This document shows, piece after piece, positions 8,227 through 16,356 of a stretch of 64,000 bases of DNA. The translations under genes and the position numbers were made by a program. Source of the DNA: JAOAPY01 sp041492185 (GTDB taxonomy: Bacteria; Acidobacteriota; Blastocatellia; Pyrinomonadales; Pyrinomonadaceae); assembly GCA_041492185.1 (NCBI GenBank), contig JBGPWL010000014.1:5413-69412 (forward strand), read 5' to 3'. Numbering within the stretch: position 1 is the stretch's first letter; every line of letters starts with the position of its first letter. The notes beneath the pieces were generated by a model. It was not told the DNA's origin. It made no database searches and saw nothing but the letters and a program-made list of their open reading frames with translations.

Positions 8227-9291
8227 ATGAAGATAGATAATCTAAAACTATGGCTTGACGAGCGTCTTTCGATCAGCACGCTCGCGGCCATGGCGCAGAA
8301 GAAAGAGGTCCCGCTTCACCGCCATTCCATCTGGTACTACTTCGGCGGGATGACACTCTTTCTCTTCACTGTTCAGGTCGTAACCGGAATTCTGCTACTC
8401 CTCTATTATCGCCCCAGTTCGGAAAACGCGTTCGAGAGCGTCCAGTTCATCATCACCGAAGTGAAATTCGGCTGGCTGATTAGATCGATTCATAGCTGGT
8501 CCGCGAACCTGATGATTGCGACGCTGTTCATTCACATGTTCAGTGTCTTTTTTCTGCGCGCGTATTACCCGCCGCGCGAAATCACTTGGCTCAGCGGTGC
8601 GTTCCTGCTCTTCATCGTCATCTGTTTTGGCTTCAGCGGTTATCTCCTTCCCTGGAACAAGCTCGCTTTTTTCGCCACGAAAGTTGGCACAGAGATCGCG
8701 GGAGTCATTCCCATCGTTGGACGACCCATGCTTCGCTTTCTGCGTGGCGGCGACGATGTAACCGGCGCAACGCTGACTCGCTTCTTTGGATTTCATGTCG
8801 CGGTGTTGCCGGCGACCGCTACGGTGTTCATCGGGCTCCATGTGCTGTTGGTGCAACAACACGGCATGAGTGTGCCTCCCAGTCTCGCGGGACAGTCGGT
8901 GAAGAAGATGAAGTTCGTGCCCAATTTTCTAATGCGCGATCTCATCGGTTGGATTTTGGCGATCGGCGTGCTGGCGGCCCTGGCGGCTTTGTTTCCCTGG
9001 GAACTGGGTGAGAAAGCGGACGCGTTCGCGCCGGCGCCGGCGGGGATTAAGCCCGAGTGGTATTTCCTTTTCATGTTTCAAACGTTGAAGTACATTCCGG
9101 CAAAGATCTGGCGATTCGATGGCGAAGTGATCGGCATCCTGGCCTTCAGCTTTATCGCGATGCTCTTATTCATCGTGCCCTTCGTTGATCGGGCGCCTGA
9201 GAATCGACGACGAAAGCTGGTCTTCAATGCGATTGGCGTCGTCGCGCTTCTCTATATCGTTGCGATGACCATCTTCGGGTACGTTACGTGA
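8227..9291 (+). CDS. Cytochrome b/b6-type quinol-oxidising subunit
   Basis: Di-haem b membrane subunit that works with the Rieske protein encoded upstream. The 354-residue length covers both the b6-like N-terminal part and a subunit-IV-like C-terminal part in one chain. Haem ligands are likely His89 and His103 (SIHSWSANLMIATLFIHMF) and His190 and His205 (GFHVAVLPATATVFIGLHVL); the 14 residues between the second pair match cytochrome b6 rather than bc1 cytochrome b. The Qo-site motif PEWY is present (KPEWYFLFMFQ, about residue 276). A basic GAPENRRRK-like loop precedes the last helix. The stop overlaps the next multihaem cytochrome gene (GTGA at 9288), so that cytochrome probably replaces cytochrome c1/f. 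Confidence 0.94.
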   Translation: MKIDNLKLWLDERLSISTLAAMAQKKEVPLHRHSIWYYFGGMTLFLFTVQVVTGILLLLYYRPSSENAFESVQFIITEVKFGWLIRSIHSWSANLMIATLFIHMFSVFFLRAYYPPREITWLSGAFLLFIVICFGFSGYLLPWNKLAFFATKVGTEIAGVIPIVGRPMLRFLRGGDDVTGATLTRFFGFHVAVLPATATVFIGLHVLLVQQHGMSVPPSLAGQSVKKMKFVPNFLMRDLIGWILAIGVLAALAALFPWELGEKADAFAPAPAGIKPEWYFLFMFQTLKYIPAKIWRFDGEVIGILAFSFIAMLLFIVPFVDRAPENRRRKLVFNAIGVVALLYIVAMTIFGYVT

Positions 9292-10619
9292 AATCTATGC
9301 GGACGAATTGGCAAATCATTTTTCGTGGATACGCGGTCATGATCGCGCGGCGATCCTTCCCCGTCGTTCTGTCCGTGGCAATGATTCTCTTGCTGTTTAC
9401 GCTCTCCGCCGCACAGAAAAAGAGTTCGTGCATCGAATGCCATGCGAAACTGGAAGACCCCAGACTGAGCACGCCTGCCAAACAATTTGATAACGACATA
9501 CACCATGCGCGCGGGCTCTCATGTAACGATTGCCACGGCGGCGATCCGACCGCGGCTACAAAGGAAGGCGCAAAAGATCCGCGGAAAGGCTATCTGGGAA
9601 AACCAAAGACGCTCGATATTCCGGCTTATTGCGGTAAGTGCCACAGCGATGCGAATTTGATGAAGCGGTTCAATCCTTCACTGCGCGTAGATCAGGAACG
9701 CGAGTATTACACCAGCAAGCACGGCAAACTTCTCAAGGAGAAGGGAGAGACACGCGTTGCGACCTGCATCAGTTGCCACAGCGTGCATGGCATCCGGGCT
9801 GTCACGGATCCCTTGTCGTCGGTCTATCCGTCAAACGTTGCCGAGACGTGCTCCAAGTGTCACGCCAACGCCGACTATATGCGCGGCTTCGGAATTCCGA
9901 GCGATCAGTACGCCAAGTACAAAACGAGCGTCCACGCCAAAGCTATGTACGAGAAACAGGACCTGTCGGCGCCGACATGCAACGATTGTCATGGCAATCA
10001 TGGCGCGACGCCGCCAGGGCTTGCTTCGGTCGCGAACGTCTGTGGCCAGTGTCACGCGCGTCAGGCCGAGCTATTCCAGACCAGTCCTCACAAGGCCGCG
10101 TTCGATCAGAAGCAGTTTAAGGAATGCATTACGTGTCATAGCAATCACGCGATCACGAAGCCGGGCGATCAGATGCTTGGCACGTTCCAGGGCGTGGGGT
10201 GTCTTGACTGTCACAAGCCGGATAGTCCCGATACCAAGGGCTTCATTGCGGCCGGCCGCATGCGCTCGCGCATCGACGAGCTGCTCGCGAGCATCGACAA
10301 ATCAAGTGAGATTCTAAATCGGGCCGAGCGCGCCGGTATGGAAGTGAGCCGGGCTAAGTTTGAAATGAAGGAAGCAACTGATGCCTTGACCCACGCGAGA
10401 GTGCTGATACATTCCTCCTCGACTGCCGAGGTCGATAAGGTAGCTGCGCCGGGGCTGGCAGCATCCGCCAGGGGTTACCAGGCGGGACTGGGCGCTCTGG
10501 CAGAGCGGAGCTTCCGGCGGAAGGGACTCGCAGTTTCGCTGGTCTTCATTCTTTTTTTGGCGGCGCTCGTGTATCTGAAGATCAGGCAGATTGAAAGGCG
10601 GCAAGCGACCGCGAAGTAG
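9288..10619 (+). CDS. Nonahaem c-type cytochrome, membrane-anchored, coupled to cytochrome b
   Basis: 443 residues, GTG start overlapping the cytochrome b stop by 4 bases. After an N-terminal hydrophobic signal (about residues 25-42) there are nine CXXCH motifs: CIECH, CNDCH, CGKCH, CISCH, CSKCH, CNDCH, CGQCH, CITCH and CLDCH. A helical region without haem motifs follows, then a C-terminal transmembrane helix (LAVSLVFILFLAALVYL) and a basic cytoplasmic tail. The topology (large periplasmic haem domain, C-terminal anchor) and tight coupling to cytochrome b suggest it takes electrons from the Rieske/cyt b module, as multihaem subunits do in Geobacter Cbc-type complexes. I infer that role from position; the haem count is read directly. 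Confidence 0.9.
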   Translation: MKSMRTNWQIIFRGYAVMIARRSFPVVLSVAMILLLFTLSAAQKKSSCIECHAKLEDPRLSTPAKQFDNDIHHARGLSCNDCHGGDPTAATKEGAKDPRKGYLGKPKTLDIPAYCGKCHSDANLMKRFNPSLRVDQEREYYTSKHGKLLKEKGETRVATCISCHSVHGIRAVTDPLSSVYPSNVAETCSKCHANADYMRGFGIPSDQYAKYKTSVHAKAMYEKQDLSAPTCNDCHGNHGATPPGLASVANVCGQCHARQAELFQTSPHKAAFDQKQFKECITCHSNHAITKPGDQMLGTFQGVGCLDCHKPDSPDTKGFIAAGRMRSRIDELLASIDKSSEILNRAERAGMEVSRAKFEMKEATDALTHARVLIHSSSTAEVDKVAAPGLAASARGYQAGLGALAERSFRRKGLAVSLVFILFLAALVYLKIRQIERRQATAK

Positions 10620-10643
10620 AAAATGGGAATTACGGAGAATCAG

Positions 10644-10720
10644 AGATTCCGAAGTGCCGTTAGGCACGGAATCTTTATAGTCCCCAACGCCACATTCATT
10701 TGGTGAGCCCATTTGTGGGC
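10644..10720. repeat. Intergenic pair of hairpins
   Basis: First hairpin: AGATTCC (10644-10650) pairs with GGAATCT (10668-10674), and inside it GTGCC pairs with GGCAC around a GTTA loop, leaving an unpaired GAA on one side. Second hairpin: GCCCA (10707-10711) with TGGGC (10716-10720) around TTTG. The block sits 25 bases after the nonahaem gene and ~90 bases before the next start. It resembles small dispersed palindromic repeats. The lack of a T-run argues against a terminator. Confidence 0.55.
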
Positions 10721-10810
10721 GTCAGAGACATCGCGCTCCTGACGAAGCTGGCAGCTTTTTTTTCGGTTCGCGACAGCTATAAATATTTCGCCGCTCTGCG
10801 GCTGGAAACG

Positions 10811-12064
10811 ATGAGCCAACGGGTACGTCACAAGCTGGGAATGGGAATATTGGGGCTCGTCGTCTTTGCGATGCTCCTGGTTCCGAGCTTGGTCTCGCAT
10901 GCGATCGGGGGCGCGGTCAGCGCAAAAGAGCGCTCGCAAAACCGCCATCGGCAGAAAAAAGTTGCCGCACCAAAAAAGCCTCGCGTTGATTACGCGAAGT
11001 TCTCTCATCAAACCCACGCCGTCGCTCAGAAGCTGGCATGCAACTCCTGCCACAAAGTCCCGTCAAAAAACTACAAAGAAGTGCGCCAGGGTGATGCGGC
11101 CTTTCCCGACGTAAGTGATTTTCCCGAGCACTCTTCGTGTTTGACTTGTCATCGCGAACAGTTCTTTGCGCGCGAACGGCCGGCGCCGGTGATTTGCTCG
11201 AATTGCCATATCGCGGTCAGTCCCCGCGACACCAGCCGTTGGCTTTTCCCCAGTCTTGGTGACGTTAACGATCCCAAGTTGAAGCGACGAGAGTTCGTTT
11301 CGGAATTCGGAGTTGGTTTTCCGCACGACAAGCATATCGATGTGGTGGGGTTCAATGTCCCCGGACCTGCAAAAGACCGCGCCTGGTTCGCAACTGTGTC
11401 GCTGCAGGAAAAAAAGAAAGAGGTACTACCGAAGAGTTGTCCCGTTTGTCACGAGACTTATCAGCCGCAGGGTGCTTCGAGCGAAGAATACGTGACGAAG
11501 CCGCCAAAGAATATCGGCGACGCGTTTTGGTTGAAGAAAGGCACGTTCAAGACGATCCCGAACAGTCATACAATTTGCTTTACGTGCCACAACGCGGATT
11601 CCGGCATTGCGCCCGAGCCTAAGGACTGCAACTCGTGTCATAAGCTCTTACAACCGGATCCAAACTTAAAACTGGACTTCGATCCGAAACTCCCCGGCGT
11701 CATGGGAATCACGGACAAAATGATCCTGGCCAGATGGAGCAGGCGCGTATCCGCGGGCGCATTCAGGCATGAAGGCGGGGAGCATCCTGATCTGAATTGC
11801 ATGGGTTGTCACAACGTTCCGACCATGAACACGCTCGAATGGAAAACGCTGAAAGTTTCCGTGAAGTCATGCGGCGGGGCGGAGGGCTGTCACATCACCG
11901 CAACTACAGATGACGGCGGCGCTTTGAATTTCGAGATCGACCAGAAGAAAAAAGATCCGGCCTTTGTTTGCACGAAGTGTCACGTCACTTTTGGCAAGGA
12001 AGGCGTTCCGGAGAATCATCCGCAGGCCATACCAACACCAAAGCCGAAGGTGAAGCCGAGTTAA
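10811..12064 (+). CDS. Multihaem c-type cytochrome (8 CXXCH plus one CX5CH)
   Basis: About 417 residues from ATG 10811, chosen because a signal segment (MGILGLVVFAMLLVPSLVSHA) follows; upstream TTG/GTG starts add 37 residues without features. Eight canonical haem motifs are visible: CNSCH, CLTCH, CSNCH, CPVCH, CFTCH, CNSCH, CMGCH and CTKCH. A ninth cysteine-histidine site, CGGAEGCH, lies between the last two and has five residues between the cysteines. Lone His residues (FSHQTHAV, FPHDKHID, FRHEGGEH) ahead of motif groups look like distal ligands of class III (c7/c3-like) cytochrome repeats. The stop overlaps the next cytochrome start (TAATG). Likely a periplasmic or outer-surface electron carrier; I cannot assign a named family. 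Confidence 0.88.
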   Translation: MSQRVRHKLGMGILGLVVFAMLLVPSLVSHAIGGAVSAKERSQNRHRQKKVAAPKKPRVDYAKFSHQTHAVAQKLACNSCHKVPSKNYKEVRQGDAAFPDVSDFPEHSSCLTCHREQFFARERPAPVICSNCHIAVSPRDTSRWLFPSLGDVNDPKLKRREFVSEFGVGFPHDKHIDVVGFNVPGPAKDRAWFATVSLQEKKKEVLPKSCPVCHETYQPQGASSEEYVTKPPKNIGDAFWLKKGTFKTIPNSHTICFTCHNADSGIAPEPKDCNSCHKLLQPDPNLKLDFDPKLPGVMGITDKMILARWSRRVSAGAFRHEGGEHPDLNCMGCHNVPTMNTLEWKTLKVSVKSCGGAEGCHITATTDDGGALNFEIDQKKKDPAFVCTKCHVTFGKEGVPENHPQAIPTPKPKVKPS

Positions 12065-12999
12065 TGAGTGGATTGTCTGGAACATTGTCAAGAATTGTCA
12101 GCGAGTTTCGGCGGGGTTTTCTCCGTGTGATCTCTGCACAGAGAAGCCGACTATCTACAGTCACATTGATTGTCGCCCTAATCGTGATTGGTATGACTTT
12201 CGCTACGGTCTTGAACTCGCGCGCGTCGGGATCGATGCCAAAACTCCTGAATGAATCATCGCTAGATCAGGCACAGATGCAATTTCCCGAGGGTTTAGAC
12301 TACGGAAAGTTCCAGCACAGCAGCAGCAATCACTCGCGCTTACCATGTCTGCTTTGTCATCGTCGCGACTCTAACTCCCCGATTCCGAAACGTCCGGGAG
12401 GTTCCAATCACCTGCCCTGCGCTGGGTGTCACGCGCAGCAATTTTCAAATTCTGAGAGTCCGATCTGCACCATCTGTCACACGGACGTAAAATCGGGAGC
12501 GCTGAAATCGTTTCCCCGTTTGCAGAGCTTTCGCATGAAGTTCGATCACTCGCGTCATCTGAGCATGGCCAGTGTTAATTGTGCGACGTGTCACCGGCCT
12601 GCGCGCGCCGGCGTGGCGATGTCGATCCCCGCCGGATTCAATGCGCACACGACCTGTTATCGTTGCCACACGCCACGAGCGCAATCCAACGGCCGCGATA
12701 TCTCTTCGTGTGGCACGTGTCATCAGTTGGGTGGTTACTCCAGGACGCCTGAAATGGCCTCGGCATTCCGGGTCAGCTTTAATCACCTGAAACATCAAAA
12801 AGTAACGTGCACCGAATGCCACCAGGTCAGAGCCGGCCTGCCGCAGCGAAGACAAGTCACCGCGCCTGAGCCGCTCAATCATCACGCCACCGGCCGTGCG
12901 GAGAGTTGCCTAACCTGTCATGATGGTAAGCGCGCGTTTGGCGGGGACGATTTTACGGTCTGTAAACGATGTCACACTGGCGCCGCATGGCACTTTTGA
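12064..12999 (+). CDS. Nonahaem c-type cytochrome
   Basis: About 311 residues from ATG 12064, which overlaps the preceding stop codon (TAATG) and suggests translational coupling. An N-terminal membrane helix (STVTLIVALIVIGMTFATV, about residues 31-49) follows a basic cytoplasmic start, so it is either an uncleaved anchor or a signal. Nine CXXCH motifs follow: CLLCH, CAGCH, CTICH, CATCH, CYRCH, CGTCH, CTECH, CLTCH and CKRCH. Repeats of the type FxHxxH before CxxCH (KFQHSSSNHS, KFDHSRHL, SFNHLKHQ) mark three class III cytochrome c modules of three haems each. Probably periplasmic-facing; partner of its neighbours in the same transcript. Confidence 0.88.
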   Translation: MSGLSGTLSRIVSEFRRGFLRVISAQRSRLSTVTLIVALIVIGMTFATVLNSRASGSMPKLLNESSLDQAQMQFPEGLDYGKFQHSSSNHSRLPCLLCHRRDSNSPIPKRPGGSNHLPCAGCHAQQFSNSESPICTICHTDVKSGALKSFPRLQSFRMKFDHSRHLSMASVNCATCHRPARAGVAMSIPAGFNAHTTCYRCHTPRAQSNGRDISSCGTCHQLGGYSRTPEMASAFRVSFNHLKHQKVTCTECHQVRAGLPQRRQVTAPEPLNHHATGRAESCLTCHDGKRAFGGDDFTVCKRCHTGAAWHF

Positions 13000-13056
13000 A
13001 GTAACAGCAAGTTGCCAGCGTGCGCGCAAACTAATAGTTCGCGTTAGGAGGGAATC

Positions 13057-13641
13057 ATGAGAGTCTTTACAATTTTCGCAGCCTTCATCTTTTCCGTTGT
13101 GTTGGTGTCGAGCACACCCAGGATCACGGCTGATGTCTCAGCGCAGGATGGAAAGAAGCCGCCTGAGACGATCGTCCTGGCGAAGGAAGCGAAGCTGGGT
13201 CAGGTTACATTCAGCCACATCAATCACATCACGAAGAATCACAGCGTCGATGGAACGAAACAGATCGCCTGCGTTGAGTGTCACCACACGGCGCAGCCGG
13301 CGTCTGAAGCAGTGAAACATCCGCCGCACAAAACGGCGTGGCCGGCGGACCGCACAACTACGTTAACCGCTGAATTGCTTGAGAAGGATCCTACGGCGCC
13401 CGCAGTAAATATCTGTACCGAGTGTCACGCTCGCGCCGACACCAAGCCAAAGCTGCTGCCGGAGATTCCGAAGCTCACGTTTGAAGGCAGCGCGGAGCCT
13501 ACGGTTCTGACCAACCAGCAGGCGTTCCATCGCAACTGCGGTGCTTGTCACGACGAAGTTGTGAAGGCGCGGCCGAATTTGGATCCGCTACCGCCGACTT
13601 CAAAGAAATGCGTGGCGTGTCACAAGAAGACCGCTACCTAA
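13057..13641 (+). CDS. Tetrahaem c-type cytochrome (class III-like)
   Basis: 194-residue exported protein with signal peptide (FTIFAAFIFSVVLVSST) and strong AGGAGGG ribosome site before ATG 13057. Four haem motifs: CVECH followed by a further His, CTECH, CGACH and CVACH; the TFSHINHI segment near residues 50-57 supplies paired His ligands as in cytochrome c3/c7 proteins. A small soluble carrier of this type would shuttle electrons through the periplasm between the inner-membrane complexes and the outer-membrane conduit. It follows the nonahaem gene by 57 bases. Not an obvious match to a named cytochrome. Confidence 0.87.
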   Translation: MRVFTIFAAFIFSVVLVSSTPRITADVSAQDGKKPPETIVLAKEAKLGQVTFSHINHITKNHSVDGTKQIACVECHHTAQPASEAVKHPPHKTAWPADRTTTLTAELLEKDPTAPAVNICTECHARADTKPKLLPEIPKLTFEGSAEPTVLTNQQAFHRNCGACHDEVVKARPNLDPLPPTSKKCVACHKKTAT

Positions 13642-13811
13642 GTGGTCACAGGCCTTGGGAAATTTTGCCTTCGGCTGGGAAAAAGATCGCAACCGCGAGC
13701 ATCAACTTTGCCATTTCCCATGATTCTCGCGCGGCATAGTCATTGCCCTTCAGCTTTGGCCGGGTGGAATCCCGATTTGTTAATTTTTCTTAGCAGAAGC
13801 TGGAGGCAATG

Positions 13812-14141
13812 ATGAAGGTTGCGATTACTCGGTTGAAGAAACTGGCATTCCTCGTCGCAGGCGTGATGGTCGCGGCGACGCTCTGGATCGCGCCGGTGCC
13901 GGCCCGAACTAGTACGGATGACGAGGCGGCGACGCTATACAAGGCGAAGTGTTTTGCTTGTCATGGAGCAACGGCTGAAAAGAAGTTCGATGCAACGAAA
14001 GCGGACGACGAGTTGATACAGATTGTGCTCGAGGGCAAGAAGCTGGAAAAGCCGCCCAACATGCCGGGCTTTAAAGAAAAAGGCATCACGGCGGATCAAG
14101 CGAAGGCGCTGGTGGCCTTCATGAAGTCGCAAAAGCATTAG
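13812..14141 (+). CDS. Monohaem class I c-type cytochrome
   Basis: 109 residues with signal peptide (LAFLVAGVMVAATLWIAPVPA). One haem motif, CFACH (preceded by LYKAK, the usual YxxxCxxCH context), and a likely distal Met ligand in NMPGF. The C-terminal helix (TADQAKALVAFMKSQ) is typical of class I cytochromes. ATG 13812 is preferred over ATG 13809 because GGAGG then lies 5 rather than 2 bases upstream. A soluble high-potential carrier among low-potential multihaem proteins; it may link the cluster to a terminal oxidase elsewhere or to the cytochrome b complex. Confidence 0.9.
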   Translation: MKVAITRLKKLAFLVAGVMVAATLWIAPVPARTSTDDEAATLYKAKCFACHGATAEKKFDATKADDELIQIVLEGKKLEKPPNMPGFKEKGITADQAKALVAFMKSQKH

Positions 14142-14283
14142 AACTCTGAACTGGAGTACCGCTGAAGCGCACGGTTCGTCTTTAGTAGCTGTGGCTTCCG
14201 CCAGAAGATCGGAATCCGGGGAAGGCAAGTCTGCTTTACTTTTCTTTTGCGCAGGCTTCGCTGATTTCCATTGCATCAATTTG

Positions 14284-14335
14284 GCCCTCGGTGTCGATGA
14301 CGCTTGCGCGACTTCTGCATCGAGGGCATTTTTTC
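14284..14335 (+). terminator. Probable intrinsic terminator
   Basis: GCCCTCG (14284-14290) pairs with CGAGGGC (14321-14327), and the inner GATG/GCATC can extend the stem past a GTGTC bulge. ATTTTTTC follows. It lies 140 bases after the monohaem gene and ~30 bases before the most likely start of the CbcL-like gene, which would separate the two sets. Confidence 0.6.
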
Positions 14336-14364
14336 TGAGGCGCCCTCGGGAAAGAACCAAGCTT

Positions 14365-16356
14365 GTGAGACGTTACCTCGCAGTCGCCGTTATGCTCGCC
14401 GGAGTATCGCTCTGTGCTGCGTTGTATTTAAGCAGCCTGAAACCTGCTGCGGCCCAGGGTAATCAAGACTCTTCGGCGACGCCTGTCAAACCCAATGAGG
14501 GCGCGGTCATCGGCGGGCCGAACGCCAGCGCATCTCCCGTGACGCCGCCGAATCTTCAGTGCCAGGGATGCCATGGTCCGGGTAAGACGCTGCCCTATCT
14601 GGCCGGTTCGCTTTTCCATGCGGGTCCGCATGCTGGCTACGATCACAGCTTTCATGCGCGGGCGATTAATAATGGGGTCAAAGCCGCGGCGTGCCTTGAT
14701 TGTCATACCAAGAATGGCGACAAGACGACGATCCTGCCCGCCAGCGATCCGCAGTCAACCATCAATCGAGCAAACGTTGCTGAAACCTGCGGCCGCTGTC
14801 ACGGCGATAAGTCGGCCATGCAGGGAAGCGGTATTAGCAACCGTCCGCTTCTTTCTTATCGCGAGAGCGTCCACGCCAAAGCCATTGCGCGCGGCAACAT
14901 GAGCGCGGCAGTCTGCACTGACTGTCACAACGGTCACGACATTGAACCCGCGTCTAATTCACAATCTGCGATTGCCAAGGCCAACGTCCCTTCGACCTGC
15001 GGAAAGTGCCACCGCACCGAAGCAACTGAGTTCATGCAGAGCATCCACGGACAAGCGATCGCTCGGGGAGTGTCGCGCGCACCGGTGTGCACCGATTGTC
15101 ACGGCATTCACAACATCAAAATGCCGTTCGATCAGAATACGGCGACTGCCACGACCGCGATCGCCACCGACACCTGCGCGAAGTGTCATGAGGGTGTGGC
15201 CCTGACTCAGGAATTTGGAGTTGCGAGCGAACGGGTCAGTAGTTACAAGGATAGCTATCACGGTTTGGCTTCGCGGGCAGGATCAAAGGTGGTCGCCAAT
15301 TGCGCCAGTTGCCACGGCGTCCATAACATCCTGCCTTCATCCGATCCACGTTCAATGATTAGCGCGAACCATCTGGCGCAAACTTGTGGACAGTGCCACG
15401 TCGGCGCGGGCGCCAACTTTACCAAAGGCAAAATCCATCTGACCTCCGGGCTGGTATCTGAGGTAACCACGCGTGACATGGGAGCCCTTGGGACTCGGGT
15501 GGTGCGTTGGATCTATCTTCCCCTAATCATTCTGACTATCGGCGGAATGGTAATTCACAACGCGCTCGTTTGGCGCAAGAAGGTTCTCGCCAAACGGCAG
15601 GAAGTGCGCAGCATTGTTCGCTTGAGCGCGAATCAGAGAGCCCAACACTGGTTGCTGCTTACCAGCTTTATCGTTCTGGTCTTGAGCGGCTTTGCCCTGC
15701 AATATCCCGACTCGTGGCTGGCCTGGCTATTTGGCAGCAGCGAGTCTTTGCGAAGAATCATTCATCGCGTTGCGGCCGTCATCATGCTCGTAGTTGGAAC
15801 CTATCACGTTCTTTACCTCGCGTTGTCGAGAGAAGGACGGCAGTGGGTGAAGGATATGCTGCCGAAGCTCAAAGACGTGAGGGACGTCGTCGGTAATTTC
15901 TCTTATTATCTCGGCATCAAGAGACTGAGGCCAAAGATTGCGCGCTTCGGTTATGCGGAGAAAGCCGAATACTGGGCTGTCATTTGGGGCACGTTCATCA
16001 TGGGCCTTACGGGCTTGATGATTTGGTTCAAGATTAGCGTATTTGGTTTTCTGGCCCGCTGGTGGATCGACATCGCGCTCGCGGTTCACTTTTACGAAGC
16101 GATCCTGGCGACGCTGGCGATTATCGTCTGGCATTTTTATCACGTGATATTCGATCCTGATGTTTATCCCGTGAACTTTGCCTTCATTGATGGACGGGTG
16201 TCCGAAGAGCTTTACAAAGAAGAGCATGAATTGGATTATGATCGCATCAAGCAGGCGGAGAGTGTTCAGGTCCCGGCCGGCGAAGATAGCGAACGTCCCT
16301 TGACCGAAGGGCCGAATCAGACAGAGCAAGGAACCAAACAAGACGATCATGGATGA
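14365..16356 (+). CDS. CbcL-like fusion: nonahaem c domain plus di-haem b membrane domain
   Basis: About 663 residues from GTG 14365, chosen because a signal peptide (YLAVAVMLAGVSLCAALYL) begins there; frames open further upstream overlap a probable terminator. The N-terminal half has nine CXXCH motifs (CQGCH, CLDCH, CGRCH, CTDCH, CGKCH, CTDCH, CAKCH, CASCH, CGQCH). The C-terminal half is a HydC/FdnI/b561-type domain of four to five helices with paired His (QHWLLLTSF, IIHRVAAVIMLVVGTYHVLY, VHFYEAILATLAIIVWHFYHV). Exactly this combination, nine c haems plus a di-haem b domain, defines Geobacter CbcL, an inner-membrane quinol oxidase for extracellular electron transfer at low potential. Family resemblance is strong; the direction here is inferred. 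Overlaps the next gene by 8 bases. Confidence 0.88.
   Translation: MRRYLAVAVMLAGVSLCAALYLSSLKPAAAQGNQDSSATPVKPNEGAVIGGPNASASPVTPPNLQCQGCHGPGKTLPYLAGSLFHAGPHAGYDHSFHARAINNGVKAAACLDCHTKNGDKTTILPASDPQSTINRANVAETCGRCHGDKSAMQGSGISNRPLLSYRESVHAKAIARGNMSAAVCTDCHNGHDIEPASNSQSAIAKANVPSTCGKCHRTEATEFMQSIHGQAIARGVSRAPVCTDCHGIHNIKMPFDQNTATATTAIATDTCAKCHEGVALTQEFGVASERVSSYKDSYHGLASRAGSKVVANCASCHGVHNILPSSDPRSMISANHLAQTCGQCHVGAGANFTKGKIHLTSGLVSEVTTRDMGALGTRVVRWIYLPLIILTIGGMVIHNALVWRKKVLAKRQEVRSIVRLSANQRAQHWLLLTSFIVLVLSGFALQYPDSWLAWLFGSSESLRRIIHRVAAVIMLVVGTYHVLYLALSREGRQWVKDMLPKLKDVRDVVGNFSYYLGIKRLRPKIARFGYAEKAEYWAVIWGTFIMGLTGLMIWFKISVFGFLARWWIDIALAVHFYEAILATLAIIVWHFYHVIFDPDVYPVNFAFIDGRVSEELYKEEHELDYDRIKQAESVQVPAGEDSERPLTEGPNQTEQGTKQDDHG

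Noticed and set aside
13642..13811. Weak CGGG/CCCG hairpin before the monohaem cytochrome as terminator
   Set aside because: Only a 4-bp stem and the gap is likely 5' leader; not strong enough to report.
14191..14364. N-terminal extension of the CbcL-like gene
   Set aside because: Overlaps a likely terminator and has no export signal at its start; GTG 14365 gives a clean signal peptide.
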